A stretch of 64,000 nucleotides of DNA from Thalassobius sp. I31.1 (GCF_003031585.1 NZ_PWAA01000061.1:62001-126000); one strand, 5' to 3'; positions 27,157-37,754 are shown, numbered from the stretch's first letter. Program-made: numbers and translations. Notes: generated from the letters alone by a model not told the origin.

Positions 27157-28317
27157 TTACGCAGGTTGCGCAGTTTCCACAAGCTTTGCAAAGAAGCTTG
27201 CTCCAAGCGGCGCAACATCATCGTTAAAGTCATAGTTCGGATTGTGCAGCCCTGCCCCTTCGCCAGTACCAAGGAACAGGTAGGACCCGGGACGCGCCTG
27301 CAGCATGTAAGAGAAATCCTCTGCCCCCATGCCACCAATCGCATTCGGATCTACTTTATCCGCGCCCACCAGATCCTGTGCAACTTTGGTGGCAAAGGCG
27401 GTTTTCTCGGGCGTGTTCTCCGTCGCCGGATACCCGCGTTCATAGTTCAGCTCTGCTTCAACCCCGTAAGCCGCAGCGGTTCCTGCCACGATCTCACCCA
27501 GGCGGGCTTCAACCATGTCCTGAACGTCTGTTTCAAAGGTACGCACAGTGCCGCCGACAAAACCATCATCTGCAATCACATTATCCGCGCTTCCCACATG
27601 GATCTGGGTCACAGAAACTACCACTTCCTGCATGGTATAGTGGTTCCGGCTGACAATGGTCTGGATCGCATCAACCATGGCAACGGCGGCCACCAGCGGA
27701 TCTTTGGTTTCCTGCGGATAAGCCGCGTGCCCCCCCTTGCCTTTGATGTTGATCTCAAACGTATCGACAGCCGCCATCACAGGGCCAGGTGTTGCGGTAA
27801 AATGTCCTTCGTCAAGGCCCGGAATATTGTGGATGCCGTAAACCTGGCTGATGTCGAACGTATCCATGATGCCTTCGTCAACCATCACACCAGCACCGCC
27901 GCCGCCTTCTTCCGCCGGCTGAAAAATCAGCGCAACACGGCCAGAAAAGTTACGGGTTTCAGCAAGATAACGTGCGGCCCCCAGCAGCATGGTTGTGTGA
28001 CCATCATGCCCACAGGCGTGCATCTTGCCTTCCACAGTGGAGGCATGTTCAAGCCCGGTGGTTTCCTGCATCGGCAACGCGTCCATATCCGCACGCAAGC
28101 CAATGGTCGGGCCGTCAGATTTGCCCTCAATAATCGCAACAACACCTGATTGCGCGATACCGGTGTGAATATCGGTGATGCCAAATTCTTTCAGACGTTC
28201 CACCACAAATGCAGCGGTTTCATGGCAGTCAAACTGCAGTTCCGGATGCATATGCAGGTGGCGACGCCAGGTTTTCATATCCTCTGCATAAGCAGCAATT
28301 CGGTTGATCACGGGCAT
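27157..28317 (-). CDS. M20 family amidohydrolase (hippurate hydrolase type)
   Basis: A 386-residue di-metal hydrolase. The metal-site block MHACGHDGHTTMLLG, the catalytic PAEEGGGGA and the dimerisation domain opening KGKGGHAAYPQ are clear. The N-terminus MPVINRIAAYAEDMKTWRRHLHMHPEL is typical of HipO/AmhX-like proteins that cleave N-acyl amino acids. ATG 28317 is preferred to ATG 28326 because AAGG (28327-28330) is well spaced from it. Substrate is not determinable from sequence. Confidence 0.9.
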   Translation of the reverse strand: MPVINRIAAYAEDMKTWRRHLHMHPELQFDCHETAAFVVERLKEFGITDIHTGIAQSGVVAIIEGKSDGPTIGLRADMDALPMQETTGLEHASTVEGKMHACGHDGHTTMLLGAARYLAETRNFSGRVALIFQPAEEGGGGAGVMVDEGIMDTFDISQVYGIHNIPGLDEGHFTATPGPVMAAVDTFEINIKGKGGHAAYPQETKDPLVAAVAMVDAIQTIVSRNHYTMQEVVVSVTQIHVGSADNVIADDGFVGGTVRTFETDVQDMVEARLGEIVAGTAAAYGVEAELNYERGYPATENTPEKTAFATKVAQDLVGADKVDPNAIGGMGAEDFSYMLQARPGSYLFLGTGEGAGLHNPNYDFNDDVAPLGASFFAKLVETAQPA

Positions 28318-28446
28318 GGTTTTCATCCTTTGTGGGGTTTGCGCTAACTTCAGTGGAAACGATACCGGACGCAAGCCCGTATTCTCACGGCAGTTGGCAA
28401 GTCCGCCCCCCTCTGTTACCGAAGCATTAAGATGAAAGGACAGCCC

Positions 28447-29286
28447 ATGGCCCGCGATTATTCTGCTTCTGATGCAATTGTTCACACCCCCAACGGCGGG
28501 ATGGAACGGCTGCGTGAAATCATGCGGCGTCTGCGCGACCCTGAAGGAGGCTGCCCTTGGGATATTGAACAGACGTTCGCCACCATCGCCCCCTACACGA
28601 TTGAGGAAGCTTATGAGGTCGCGGATGCGATTGAACGTGAGGAATGGGGCGAACTGAAGGGAGAGCTGGGCGATCTGCTGTTTCAGTCGGTGTTTCATGC
28701 GCAGATGGCGGAGGATGCCGGGCTTTTCACCTTTGAAGAGGTCGTGGACACGATGTCCGACAAAATGGTCGCCCGCCACCCGCATGTCTTTGGTGATGAG
28801 AGTCGCGAGAAATCTGCAGAACAACAGACTGCAGATTGGGAACAGATCAAAGCAGCAGAACGGGCGGGGCGTGCGGAAAAAGGGGCGCTGGACGGTGTGG
28901 CCGTTGGCCTGCCAGCCCTGTTGCGGGCGTATAAATTACAGAAACGCGCGGCCAGAGTCGGCTTTGACTGGCCGGAAACCACACAGGTTCTGGATAAAAT
29001 CCGCGAGGAATGTGACGAGCTGGTCGAAGCCCGCGACACATTAACCCAGGTCGAGGTCGAAGAAGAAATGGGTGATCTGCTGTTCGTCATGGCCAATCTT
29101 GCCCGACATCTGGGGGTGGAACCAGAAGCCGCCTTGCGTGCAGCGAACAATAAATTCACCAAACGTTTTGAAGGTGTTGAAGCGCATCTTGCCTCCATGG
29201 GAAAACGTCCGGAAGACAGCGATCTGGAGGAAATGGATGCGCTCTGGGATCAGGTAAAAGCGGAACAACGCAAATCATCCGACTAA
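28447..29286 (+). CDS. mazG: Nucleoside triphosphate pyrophosphohydrolase
   Basis: A 279-residue MazG with two helical MazG domains. The first holds LRDPEGGCPWDIEQTFATI and EEAYEVADAIE with the acidic metal motif; the second holds KIREECDELVEA and EEEMGDLLFVMANLARH. The enzyme removes pyrophosphate from NTPs and dNTPs, including aberrant ones. ATG 28447 is supported by AAAGGA; an in-frame ATG at 28432 is also present. Length is usual for the two-domain type. Confidence 0.95.
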   Translation: MARDYSASDAIVHTPNGGMERLREIMRRLRDPEGGCPWDIEQTFATIAPYTIEEAYEVADAIEREEWGELKGELGDLLFQSVFHAQMAEDAGLFTFEEVVDTMSDKMVARHPHVFGDESREKSAEQQTADWEQIKAAERAGRAEKGALDGVAVGLPALLRAYKLQKRAARVGFDWPETTQVLDKIREECDELVEARDTLTQVEVEEEMGDLLFVMANLARHLGVEPEAALRAANNKFTKRFEGVEAHLASMGKRPEDSDLEEMDALWDQVKAEQRKSSD

Positions 29287-29298
29287 ATCATTCAGGTA

Positions 29299-29327
29299 TT
29301 GACCTGACTAAAATAGTCAGATTAAAG
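29299..29327 (+). promoter_or_regulatory. Promoter with TGA-N9-TCA iron box (RirA type)
   Basis: CTGACTA-AAA-TAGTCAG (29304-29320) is a perfect inverted repeat whose inner form, TGA-N9-TCA, is the iron-responsive operator bound by RirA in rhizobia and Rhodobacterales. It lies between a TTGACC (29299-29304) and a weak TTAAAG (29322-29327), 40 bases before the iron-binding protein gene. Repression when iron is plentiful is the expected effect. Confidence 0.7.
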
Positions 29328-29359
29328 AGGCGCAACTAAACTCTAACGGAGCGTGTATT

Positions 29360-30376
29360 ATGTCCGCTATTAAATCCTCCCTGTTCGCGACCACCCTATT
29401 GGCTGTTGCTGCCCCTGCATTTGCTGAGGAAGTGAACATCTATTCTTACCGTCAACCTGAGCTGATCAAGCCACTGACCGATGCGTTCACCGCTGAAACC
29501 GGCATCGATGTGAATGTGGTGCATCTGAAACAGGGCCTTGTGGAACGTCTGCAGGCAGAAGGCACACGGTCCCCTGCGGATCTTATATTCACCGTGGATA
29601 TTTCCCGCCTGAATGCCGTTGTGGAAGCGGACCTGACCCAAAGCGTTGAAAGCGATGTACTGAACGCAAACGTCCCTGATCTCTATCGTGATCCGGAAGG
29701 CCGCTGGTTTGGCCTGACCACCCGCGCACGTATTGTTTATGCGTCCCGTGATCGTGTGGCAGAAGGTGAAATCACCACATACGAAGATCTGGCTGATCCG
29801 AAATGGGCCGGTCGTATCTGCACCCGTTCCGGCACCCATGCCTATACGGTCGCTCTGACCTCTGCCATGCTGCACCACCATGGTGAGGAAGAAACCCGCG
29901 CCTGGCTTGAAGGTGTGAAAGCCAACCTGGCCCATCCGCCGGAAGGCAATGACCGCGCGCAGGTGAAATCCATCTGGGCCGGTGAATGTGACATTTCGCT
30001 AGGCAACACCTATTACATGGGCAAAATGCTGAGCAATGAAGAGCAGCAGGCCTGGGCGGATTCTGTGCGCATTGTGTTCCCGGAATTTGAAGACGGCGGC
30101 ACCCATGTGAACGTGTCTGGCGTGGCGATGACAGCCCATGCACCAAACCGCGACAATGCGCTGAAAATGATGGAATTCCTGACCTCGCCTGCAGCGCAGG
30201 AAATCTATGCAGAAGCCAACTTTGAATACCCGATCGCACCCGGTTCCACCCCGGCGGAACTGGTTGCAAGCTGGGGCGAATTCACGGTGGATGACGTGAA
30301 CCTCATGGACATCGCACAACAACGCGGCGCAGCCCTGCGCCTGACGGAAGAAGTCGACTTCGACGCGGGCAACTGA
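29360..30376 (+). CDS. Iron(III) ABC transporter substrate-binding protein (FbpA/FutA-like)
   Basis: A 338-residue periplasmic binding protein with a signal peptide (about 1-22, APAFA). The mature part opens EEVNIYSYRQPELIKPLTDAF, as in ferric-ion-binding proteins. The paired tyrosines in GNTYYMGKM are the usual Fe(III) ligands of the C-terminal lobe, and VSGVAMTAHAPN matches the hinge region. The TGA-N9-TCA box just upstream independently supports an iron role. No permease or ATPase gene is adjacent; a terminator follows. Confidence 0.9.
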   Translation: MSAIKSSLFATTLLAVAAPAFAEEVNIYSYRQPELIKPLTDAFTAETGIDVNVVHLKQGLVERLQAEGTRSPADLIFTVDISRLNAVVEADLTQSVESDVLNANVPDLYRDPEGRWFGLTTRARIVYASRDRVAEGEITTYEDLADPKWAGRICTRSGTHAYTVALTSAMLHHHGEEETRAWLEGVKANLAHPPEGNDRAQVKSIWAGECDISLGNTYYMGKMLSNEEQQAWADSVRIVFPEFEDGGTHVNVSGVAMTAHAPNRDNALKMMEFLTSPAAQEIYAEANFEYPIAPGSTPAELVASWGEFTVDDVNLMDIAQQRGAALRLTEEVDFDAGN

Positions 30377-30419
30377 TCCGCTTTATCAGATCAGATCCGT
30401 TCTGAAAATTTCCCTGACT

Positions 30420-30450
30420 GGCCCGTGGTATTTCTGCGGGCCTTTCTTTT
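30420..30450 (+). terminator. Terminator after the iron-binding protein gene
   Basis: GGCCCG and CGGGCC form a 6-bp stem over an 11-base loop, followed by TTTCTTTT. The next 190 bases up to the nucleoside hydrolase gene show no other feature that I could support. Confidence 0.7.
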
Positions 30451-30639
30451 GCCCGGAAGGCTCCCGCCCCCTTCCAGACAGAAAAACTGTATTTCAGGCG
30501 TTGGGCATGGCACGCTGCGCGTGCCGGGCGTCTCTCACCGGCACATCGGCAGATATTCTCTGCTGACCGTCACCGGCACCTTTCCGGGCTGGACATTCTC
30601 TGCGGGGAGAGCCACTGTCTCCCTCTCACGGAGGGCGAC

Positions 30640-31581
30640 ATGACAGCACGCAAAATCATCATTGATACGGATCCAGGCCAGGACGATGCGGTGGCTATCC
30701 TTCTGGCACTTGCCAGCCCCGAAAATATGGATGTTCTGGGCATCACCTGTGTGGCCGGAAATGTGCCGTTGGAGCTGACGCAGAAAAACGCACGCATTGT
30801 CTGTGAACTTGCAGGGAAGACCGATGTGAAGGTTTTTGCCGGTTGTGATCGACCGCTGAACCGTCCTCTGGTCACCGCGGAGCATGTGCATGGGAAAACC
30901 GGCCTTGATGGCCCGGTACTGCCCGATCCAGTTATGGAGCTGACACCGGGACATGCCGTGGATTTCATCATTGAAACCCTGCGAGAGGAAGCCCCTGGCA
31001 CGGTCACGCTCTGCCCGTTGGGGCCGCTTACAAATATTGCGAGTGCCTTTGAGAAAGCGCCTGACATTGTCGATCGTGTACAGGAGATTATCCTGATGGG
31101 CGGCGGGTATTTTGAAGGCGGCAATATCACCCCCTCTGCCGAATTTAACATCTACGTTGATCCGCTGGCCGCAGATACTGTGCTTAAATCGGGCGTCCCG
31201 ATTGTGGTCATGCCGCTGGATGTCACCCATAAAGCCCTTGTCACGAAACCCCGCAATGATGCCTTCCGCGATATCGGCACGAAAGTTGGCCAGGCGGTTG
31301 CTGAGATGACGGATTTCTTTGAACGCTTCGACAAAGAAAAATACGGCTCTGACGGCGCGCCTCTGCATGATCCCTGTGTCACCGCCTATCTGATTGATCC
31401 CGATTTGTTCACAGGCCGCCATATCAATGTTCAGGTCGAAACCCAGTCTGAACTGACCATGGGCGCAACTGTTGCCGATTGGTGGCGCGTTACAGATCAC
31501 GCGCCAAACGCGCTGTTCATTGGCGATGTGGACGCTGATGGGTTCTTTGCCCTGCTCACGGAAAGGCTCGCCCGGCTATGA
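30640..31581 (+). CDS. Inosine-uridine preferring nucleoside hydrolase
   Basis: A 313-residue IunH/RihA-like enzyme that splits ribonucleosides into base and ribose. The calcium-binding N-terminal signature DTDPGQDDAVAI is present. The central block VTLCPLGPLTNIASAF and ILMGGGYFEGGNITPSAEFNIYVDP matches the family. The active-site region LHDPCVTAYLIDPDLF is also seen. A GGAGGG ribosome site lies just before the start. Its stop overlaps the start of the acetyltransferase gene by four bases. Confidence 0.93.
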   Translation: MTARKIIIDTDPGQDDAVAILLALASPENMDVLGITCVAGNVPLELTQKNARIVCELAGKTDVKVFAGCDRPLNRPLVTAEHVHGKTGLDGPVLPDPVMELTPGHAVDFIIETLREEAPGTVTLCPLGPLTNIASAFEKAPDIVDRVQEIILMGGGYFEGGNITPSAEFNIYVDPLAADTVLKSGVPIVVMPLDVTHKALVTKPRNDAFRDIGTKVGQAVAEMTDFFERFDKEKYGSDGAPLHDPCVTAYLIDPDLFTGRHINVQVETQSELTMGATVADWWRVTDHAPNALFIGDVDADGFFALLTERLARL

Positions 31582-32027
31582 GCAATATGCTGTCTCTCTG
31601 TAGCCCGGATGACCGGGAACGCCTTGCCAATATGGTGACGCAATTTCACGCGGAAGAAGAACTTCCGACGACGGACACTGAACGTGCAGCAGGTATTGAT
31701 ATTCTGTTTTCCGGCGAGATGCAGGCGGCAGCCTGGCTGATTGGTCCGAAATCATCACCAGTGGGCTATATCATTGTATCCTTTGGCTTTTGCATGGCAA
31801 TCGGCGGGCGTGAAGCCCTGATTGATGAAATCTGGATCCGGCCTTCTGTGCGTGGACGTGGCATGGGCAGCCAGTGCTTGATGGCCATTATGAAAGAGCT
31901 GGCCAAGATGGATGTGCAGCGGGTCAACCTGGATGTGGCGGCGGACAATCCAAAAGCCAAAATGCTTTATGAGAAACTTGGCTTCAGAACCCATGAACGT
32001 TACCAGCGCATGAGTCGTCGTCTCTGA
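31578..32027 (+). CDS. GNAT family acetyltransferase
   Basis: A 149-residue N-acetyltransferase. The CoA-binding motif A region is WIRPSVRGRGMGSQCLMAIM, and the C-terminal NPKAKMLYEKLGFRTHERYQRM is the usual end of the fold. Substrate unknown. It is translationally coupled to the nucleoside hydrolase gene (ATGA overlap), so a role in the same pathway is possible but unproven. A double-hairpin repeat follows the stop. Confidence 0.88.
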   Translation: MSNMLSLCSPDDRERLANMVTQFHAEEELPTTDTERAAGIDILFSGEMQAAAWLIGPKSSPVGYIIVSFGFCMAIGGREALIDEIWIRPSVRGRGMGSQCLMAIMKELAKMDVQRVNLDVAADNPKAKMLYEKLGFRTHERYQRMSRRL

Positions 32028-32033
32028 GACACG

Positions 32034-32079
32034 CGGAAACTTTCAAAGTTTCCGTTCCGTTTTCTTTGAAAGAAAACGG
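32034..32079. repeat. Double-hairpin repeat, copy B
   Basis: CGGAAACTTT pairs with 32045-32054, then CCGTTTTCTTT (32057-32067) pairs with 32069-32079. It lies between the converging GNAT and DUF2238-like genes and can act as a terminator for either. The first hairpin is identical to that of copy C at 43117. Confidence 0.75.
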
Positions 32080-32086
32080 CCGCAGC

Positions 32087-32740
32087 TTATTTCCGCCGCC
32101 ATCTGCGAAACCATCCCCGGTTTTCGCGGACAAACTGTGTAATCTGTCCCGTAAGGCTGCCCTTCTCACGCCCCTTCAGCCAGGCAAAACCTGCCGCCGC
32201 TCCGATCAGTGCGCCCAGCCCATCGACCATCAGATCCGCCATTGTATCGACCAGGCCGGATTTCTGCATATTCAGCCCAAAGATCTGATCCATGCCAAAT
32301 TCAAAAATCTCCCATACAGCCCCGATTGTCATAGCAAAGCAAAAGGCAAAAAACACCATGGCCCAGGGCGGCGCAGCATAACGATCACCTTCAAACAGCA
32401 TCAGTACAAAGATAAAACCGATCAGCCCGAAGCCCACGGCAGATCCGCCATGTAAAAGCACATCCCACCATCCGTAGCGTTCATAAAAGTCAAAAGCCTC
32501 GCCCAGAAAAATTGTTCCAAAAATAAAGAAGACGACAGCGGCAAAGAAACCATGCGGCAGGCGGATCTCAAATCTGTTGGCAAAAAACACCGGAAGCAAT
32601 GACAGCGAAAACGTCGCCACAGCAATAAACGCCAGCGACCAGTTGAACGTCACAAGGGCCGCAACAAGCGCCAGGGCCAGAAAGCCCCAGATCACAAAGA
32701 CAATTCTGCTTTGCTCCCGGATCGGGTTGAGGTTCTTCAT
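32087..32740 (-). CDS. Multi-pass membrane protein, DUF2238/YjdF-like
   Basis: A 217-residue protein with about six membrane helices (about 15-50, 60-80, 95-115, 125-145, 165-190) and a basic tail (WFRRWRRK). The motifs YGWWDVLLHGGSAVGFGLIGF and VWEIFEFGMDQIFG match the conserved 'D..H...G' and 'WE..E' pattern of DUF2238/VanZ-like inner-membrane proteins. Function is unknown. It is divergent from the endonuclease/phosphatase-family gene with only about 50 bases between. Confidence 0.7.
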   Translation of the reverse strand: MKNLNPIREQSRIVFVIWGFLALALVAALVTFNWSLAFIAVATFSLSLLPVFFANRFEIRLPHGFFAAVVFFIFGTIFLGEAFDFYERYGWWDVLLHGGSAVGFGLIGFIFVLMLFEGDRYAAPPWAMVFFAFCFAMTIGAVWEIFEFGMDQIFGLNMQKSGLVDTMADLMVDGLGALIGAAAGFAWLKGREKGSLTGQITQFVRENRGWFRRWRRK

Positions 32741-32790
32741 TGTTTACCTCCACATCTGGTTTCGCGCGACACGCATCCTATATCCTTAAT

Positions 32791-33501
32791 ATGACCCTTC
32801 GCATCGCAAGCTACAATATCCGCAAATGTATTGGCCTTGATCGCCGCCGGAACCCGGCGCGCACGGCCCGGGTTATCAATGATCTGAGCGCAGATGTGGT
32901 GTTGCTGCAGGAAGCGGATAAACGTCTTGGCGCACGTCCTGCGGCCTTGCCCCGTAGCGTGATCCGGGAAGAAACCGGGCTGTCTGTTTTCCCCGAAGGC
33001 GGAGGCGCTGACAGCTTGGGCAGCCATGGAAACAGCGTACTGATCAGCAAGAATATCACCCCACAGGGCATTCATTTCATTGATCTTCCCGGATTTGAAC
33101 CACGCGGCGCGCTGATTGCGGACCTGACGACACCTCTGGGTGATCTCCGCATCTGTGGTCTGCATCTGGGGCTGCGCCGCCGGGATCGGCTGCGCCAGAT
33201 GAAAGCACTGCAGGATCACCTGAACACGCTGACAAACCGCCCCACCATCCTTGCAGGCGATTTTAACGAATGGTCGCGCAATAAGGGGATGGAGCCTCTT
33301 ACAGATTACACGATCCTCACCCCCGGCCGCAGTTTTCACGCAGCACGTCCCATCGCGCATCTTGATCGCATCGCCCATTGCAACGCCTGGCAGTTGCAGA
33401 ACGCGGGTGTGATTGAAAGCCCCCTTGCCCGACGTGCCTCGGATCATCTGCCGATCTGGGCCGATTTTTCTAAGGCTTTTCCACAGGTCGCGCCCATCTG
33501 A
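32791..33501 (+). CDS. Endonuclease/exonuclease/phosphatase family protein
   Basis: A 236-residue EEP-fold hydrolase. Motifs in order are ASYNIRKCIGLDRRR, LLQEADKR, HLGLRRRDRLRQM, ILAGDFNEW (metal and catalytic residues), LDRIAH and ASDHLPIWADF (catalytic His). Such proteins cleave phosphodiesters in nucleic acids, inositol phosphates or lipids; the substrate cannot be read off. ATG 32791 starts the conserved MTLRIASYNIRK; the in-frame ATG 32740 would overlap the divergent gene's start. Confidence 0.88.
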   Translation: MTLRIASYNIRKCIGLDRRRNPARTARVINDLSADVVLLQEADKRLGARPAALPRSVIREETGLSVFPEGGGADSLGSHGNSVLISKNITPQGIHFIDLPGFEPRGALIADLTTPLGDLRICGLHLGLRRRDRLRQMKALQDHLNTLTNRPTILAGDFNEWSRNKGMEPLTDYTILTPGRSFHAARPIAHLDRIAHCNAWQLQNAGVIESPLARRASDHLPIWADFSKAFPQVAPI

Positions 33502-33567
33502 CCTGTGGCCTGAACGCCCAGGGCGTGTTAGAAGCGGCAAAGATATGCGCAGCCAGAGGCCTTTCAG

Positions 33568-34839
33568 ATGACCTTATTACAGATCAGTTCCCTTCTTATC
33601 GTCCTTGCCGGTGCCTTTGGCGCGATTAACTATCTGTTCCTGAAGCTGCCGTCTGCGATTGGTATTTTGGTCGTTGCGCTTCTGGCCTCTATCGGCATTC
33701 TGATTGTTGATGCATTTGCCCCTGGCCTTGGGATTGCGGATCAGGTGCGTGGCGTCGTCCTGAGCATTGATTTCTCTGATGCGCTGCTTGAAGGCATGTT
33801 GGGCCTGCTGCTGTTTGCCGGCGCTTTGCATGTGAAACTGTCTGACCTGCGCGGCGAATGGCGCGTGGTCTTCCTGATGGCGACCATGGGTGTGGCCCTG
33901 TCCACGATGATTGTCGGCTTCGGGTTCTCCTGGATCACAGGCATGCCGCTGATGATTGCGCTGGTCTTTGGCTCACTGATTTCCCCGACCGATCCTGTTG
34001 CGGTTCTGGGTGTTCTGCGCGAAGCCAATCTGCGCAAAAGCCTTGAAACAAAGATCGCCGGTGAAAGCCTGTTTAACGATGGCGTTGGCTATGTGGTGTT
34101 CCTTGTGCTGGTCGGCCTTGCCTTCCCGGATGTGGGTGGGCACGGTGGTGGACACCATGGCGAAGAACCCTCCCAGCTTGCAGCTGCCGCACAGCTTTTC
34201 GTGCAGGAAGCCATTGGTGGCGCTGTGCTTGGTATTGTTCTGGGCTGGCTGACCTTCCGCGTCATGCGCCGCATTGATGACTATTCGCTTGAGGTCCTGC
34301 TGACCCTCAGCCTGGCGTTCGGCGGTTATTCCCTTGCGGTCTGGTTGCATTTCTCGGCCCCGATTATGGCGGTTTGCGCAGGTCTGCTGATCGGCGATAT
34401 CGGCGCAAAACATGGCATGTCTGAGGAAACCCGCAAATATGTCGATGCGTTCTGGAAGTTGATTGACGAGATCCTGAACGCGGTTCTCTTCCTGATGATC
34501 GGCTTTGAAGTCTTCGCAGTTGCCTTCTCTTTCGACGCATTGGTCGCCAGCTGCTTTGCCCTGGCTCTGGCTCTGTTCGCCCGTTTCGCAGCAGTCTATG
34601 TGCCTGTCACCGTGCTGCGCCCCTTCCGTACGTTCAGCCCCGGCGTGGTCCCGATCATGACATGGGGCGGGTTGAAAGGCGGGATCTCTGTGGCCCTGGC
34701 CCTGTCCCTGCCCGACAGCGAATGGAAACCACTGATCCTGACCGCGACCTATGTGATTGTGTTGTTCTCGATCATCATCCAAGGGCTGACGGTCACCCGT
34801 TTGGCAAATCACTTTGGTCGTGAACCGGATCTGGTGTAA
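33568..34839 (+). CDS. Cation:proton antiporter, CPA1 (NhaP) type
   Basis: A 423-residue membrane antiporter with about 12 helices. The family hallmarks GSLISPTDPVAVLGVLRE and GESLFNDGVGYVVFLV carry the ion-binding Asp residues. A histidine/glycine-rich loop (GGHGGGHHGEEPS, near 190) is an insertion that might sense or bind metal. The late block TWGGLKGGISVALALSLP is typical. It exchanges Na+ or K+ for H+ across the inner membrane. The Fur-family gene starts eight bases after its stop. Confidence 0.93.
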   Translation: MTLLQISSLLIVLAGAFGAINYLFLKLPSAIGILVVALLASIGILIVDAFAPGLGIADQVRGVVLSIDFSDALLEGMLGLLLFAGALHVKLSDLRGEWRVVFLMATMGVALSTMIVGFGFSWITGMPLMIALVFGSLISPTDPVAVLGVLREANLRKSLETKIAGESLFNDGVGYVVFLVLVGLAFPDVGGHGGGHHGEEPSQLAAAAQLFVQEAIGGAVLGIVLGWLTFRVMRRIDDYSLEVLLTLSLAFGGYSLAVWLHFSAPIMAVCAGLLIGDIGAKHGMSEETRKYVDAFWKLIDEILNAVLFLMIGFEVFAVAFSFDALVASCFALALALFARFAAVYVPVTVLRPFRTFSPGVVPIMTWGGLKGGISVALALSLPDSEWKPLILTATYVIVLFSIIIQGLTVTRLANHFGREPDLV

Positions 34840-34847
34840 GCAAAATT

Positions 34848-35249
34848 ATGAGTATCGTTAAACGCCTTGAAGCCTCCGGTCTGCGTAAGACCGGACAGCG
34901 CCGCATTATTGCGCAGGTGCTGGACGCCGCCCATGATCATCCGAATGTGGAGGAACTCTTTGCGCGTGCCGCCAAAGAGGACGCCGGGATTTCCCTTGCC
35001 ACAGTGTACCGCACGGTAAAGCTGTTTGAGGAAAATGACATCCTGGAACGGGTGGAATTCGGCGACGGACGCGCCCGCTATGAAGCTGCAGACCGCGAAC
35101 ATCACGATCACCTGTTTGATCTGGACACCGGTGAAGTCATCGAATTCGTCGATCCGGAAATCGAAGCCCTTCAGGAAAAAATTGCCGAACGTCTGGGATA
35201 CCGCCTGAAAGGCCACCGGATGGAACTTTACGGCGAAAAGATCAAGTGA
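34848..35249 (+). CDS. Fur-family metalloregulator (Fur/Mur)
   Basis: A 133-residue Fur-type repressor. A winged helix (about 10-75) with VYRTVKLFEENDILERVEF is followed by the metal-binding motif REHHDHLFDLDTGEVIEF. There is no C-terminal CxxC zinc site, as expected for alphaproteobacterial Fur/Mur, which usually responds to manganese. It lies eight bases after the antiporter gene and may be co-transcribed with it. Zur and Irr are less likely given the HHDH and length. Confidence 0.9.
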   Translation: MSIVKRLEASGLRKTGQRRIIAQVLDAAHDHPNVEELFARAAKEDAGISLATVYRTVKLFEENDILERVEFGDGRARYEAADREHHDHLFDLDTGEVIEFVDPEIEALQEKIAERLGYRLKGHRMELYGEKIK

Positions 35250-35297
35250 GACACTCGCCAGGCATGATCTTGTCTGTCGCGCTCATTTTGGTTCTGT

Positions 35298-35330
35298 AAA
35301 TATCCCGGGGGTGTGGGGGCTGGCCCCCAC
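35298..35330. repeat. Dispersed intergenic element, copy 2
   Basis: AAATATCCCGGGGG, a short spacer, then GTGGGGGCTGGCCCCCAC, an 18-base near-perfect palindrome. The same blocks appear at 11364-11410, where the spacer is longer. It lies 49 bases after the Fur-family gene. Confidence 0.65.
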
Positions 35331-35476
35331 CTGCACTGCGATTGGATACAATTTCCGACCCCAAAGTCGCTTTTGAGCTTGATCCGCCTGCGACAGCCTG
35401 TCACCAGTGGCGCAATGCAGGGGATAACCACTGCAGCTTCCTGACATTGACTGTCTCTTAAGTAACGGAGTCTCCG

Positions 35477-36361
35477 ATGGACAATCTGCGCGGTATTCTT
35501 CTGGTCGTAGCGGCCATGGCTATGTTCACCATTGAGGACAGCTTTATCAAATCCCTGGCTGAAACCTTCCCCGTCGGACAGATCCTGATTTTCCTGGGCG
35601 TCGGCGGATCCTGTGTCTTTGCAACCGTTGCACTGGTCAATCGCCAGCCCATCATTGGCCCGCGTGTTTTCAGCAAGATGCTGTTCTGGCGCACCCTTGG
35701 GGAAACCGGATCTGCACTGTTCTTCGCAACCGCGCTCTGGCTGGTGCCCCTGTCGATAGCTGCGGCCCTGCTGCAGACCACATCCCTGATCGTGACCATC
35801 GGTGCGGCTTTCCTGCTTGGTGAAAAAGTTGGCTGGCGGCGCTGGACCGCAATCTTTATCGGCCTCTTTGGTGTGCTGGTGATTATCCGTCCCGGATTTG
35901 CAGGCTTTCAGCCCGCAGCCCTTCTGGCGGTGGCTGCCGCTGTGGTGCTGGCCGGCCGCGATCTGGCCACGCGCCAACTGCCTGCAGGCACGCCATCCGT
36001 TGCTGTATCCTTCTGGGGCTTCATGGGCGTTATTCCCGCCGGGATCTTCCTGCTGCTGCTGCTTGATGCCCCAATCTGGCCTGAATTCCATCAGCTTCTG
36101 CGTTTCGCCGCTTGCGTGGTCTTTGGCTGCATGGGCTACTACCTAATTGTGACAGCGATGCGCATGGGGGAAGCCTCCGCCCTTGCGCCTTTCCGTTACT
36201 CGCGTCTCGTCTTCTCAATCATCCTCGGTTATTTCATCTTTGACGAAGTCCCGGATTTCTGGACGCTTGTCGGTTCAGGTATTATTATATCTTCCGGCAT
36301 CTACGTCATTATGCGTGAACGCCGTGTGCTGGAAAGCCGCGTACCCCCTGTGGATGAATAA
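35477..36361 (+). CDS. EamA/DMT family transporter
   Basis: A 294-residue inner-membrane protein with ten hydrophobic helices arranged as two EamA repeats. The conserved edges are LPLS-type turns (LWLVPLSIAAALLQTTSLIVTIGA) in the first half and PFRYSRLVFSIILGYFIFDEVP in the second. The family exports metabolites or amino acids; the substrate cannot be predicted. A good GGAG site precedes ATG 35477. A separate transcript is likely, since 227 bases and a repeat element separate it from the Fur gene. Confidence 0.9.
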   Translation: MDNLRGILLVVAAMAMFTIEDSFIKSLAETFPVGQILIFLGVGGSCVFATVALVNRQPIIGPRVFSKMLFWRTLGETGSALFFATALWLVPLSIAAALLQTTSLIVTIGAAFLLGEKVGWRRWTAIFIGLFGVLVIIRPGFAGFQPAALLAVAAAVVLAGRDLATRQLPAGTPSVAVSFWGFMGVIPAGIFLLLLLDAPIWPEFHQLLRFAACVVFGCMGYYLIVTAMRMGEASALAPFRYSRLVFSIILGYFIFDEVPDFWTLVGSGIIISSGIYVIMRERRVLESRVPPVDE

Positions 36362-36389
36362 GCAACCACCCCACACAGGGTTAGCGTAA

Positions 36390-37754
<1,365 letters not shown>

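Noticed and set aside
30425-30643. 72-codon plus-strand open frame before the nucleoside hydrolase gene
   Set aside because: It begins inside a terminator, has no ribosome site and overlaps the next gene's start; composition is not protein-like.
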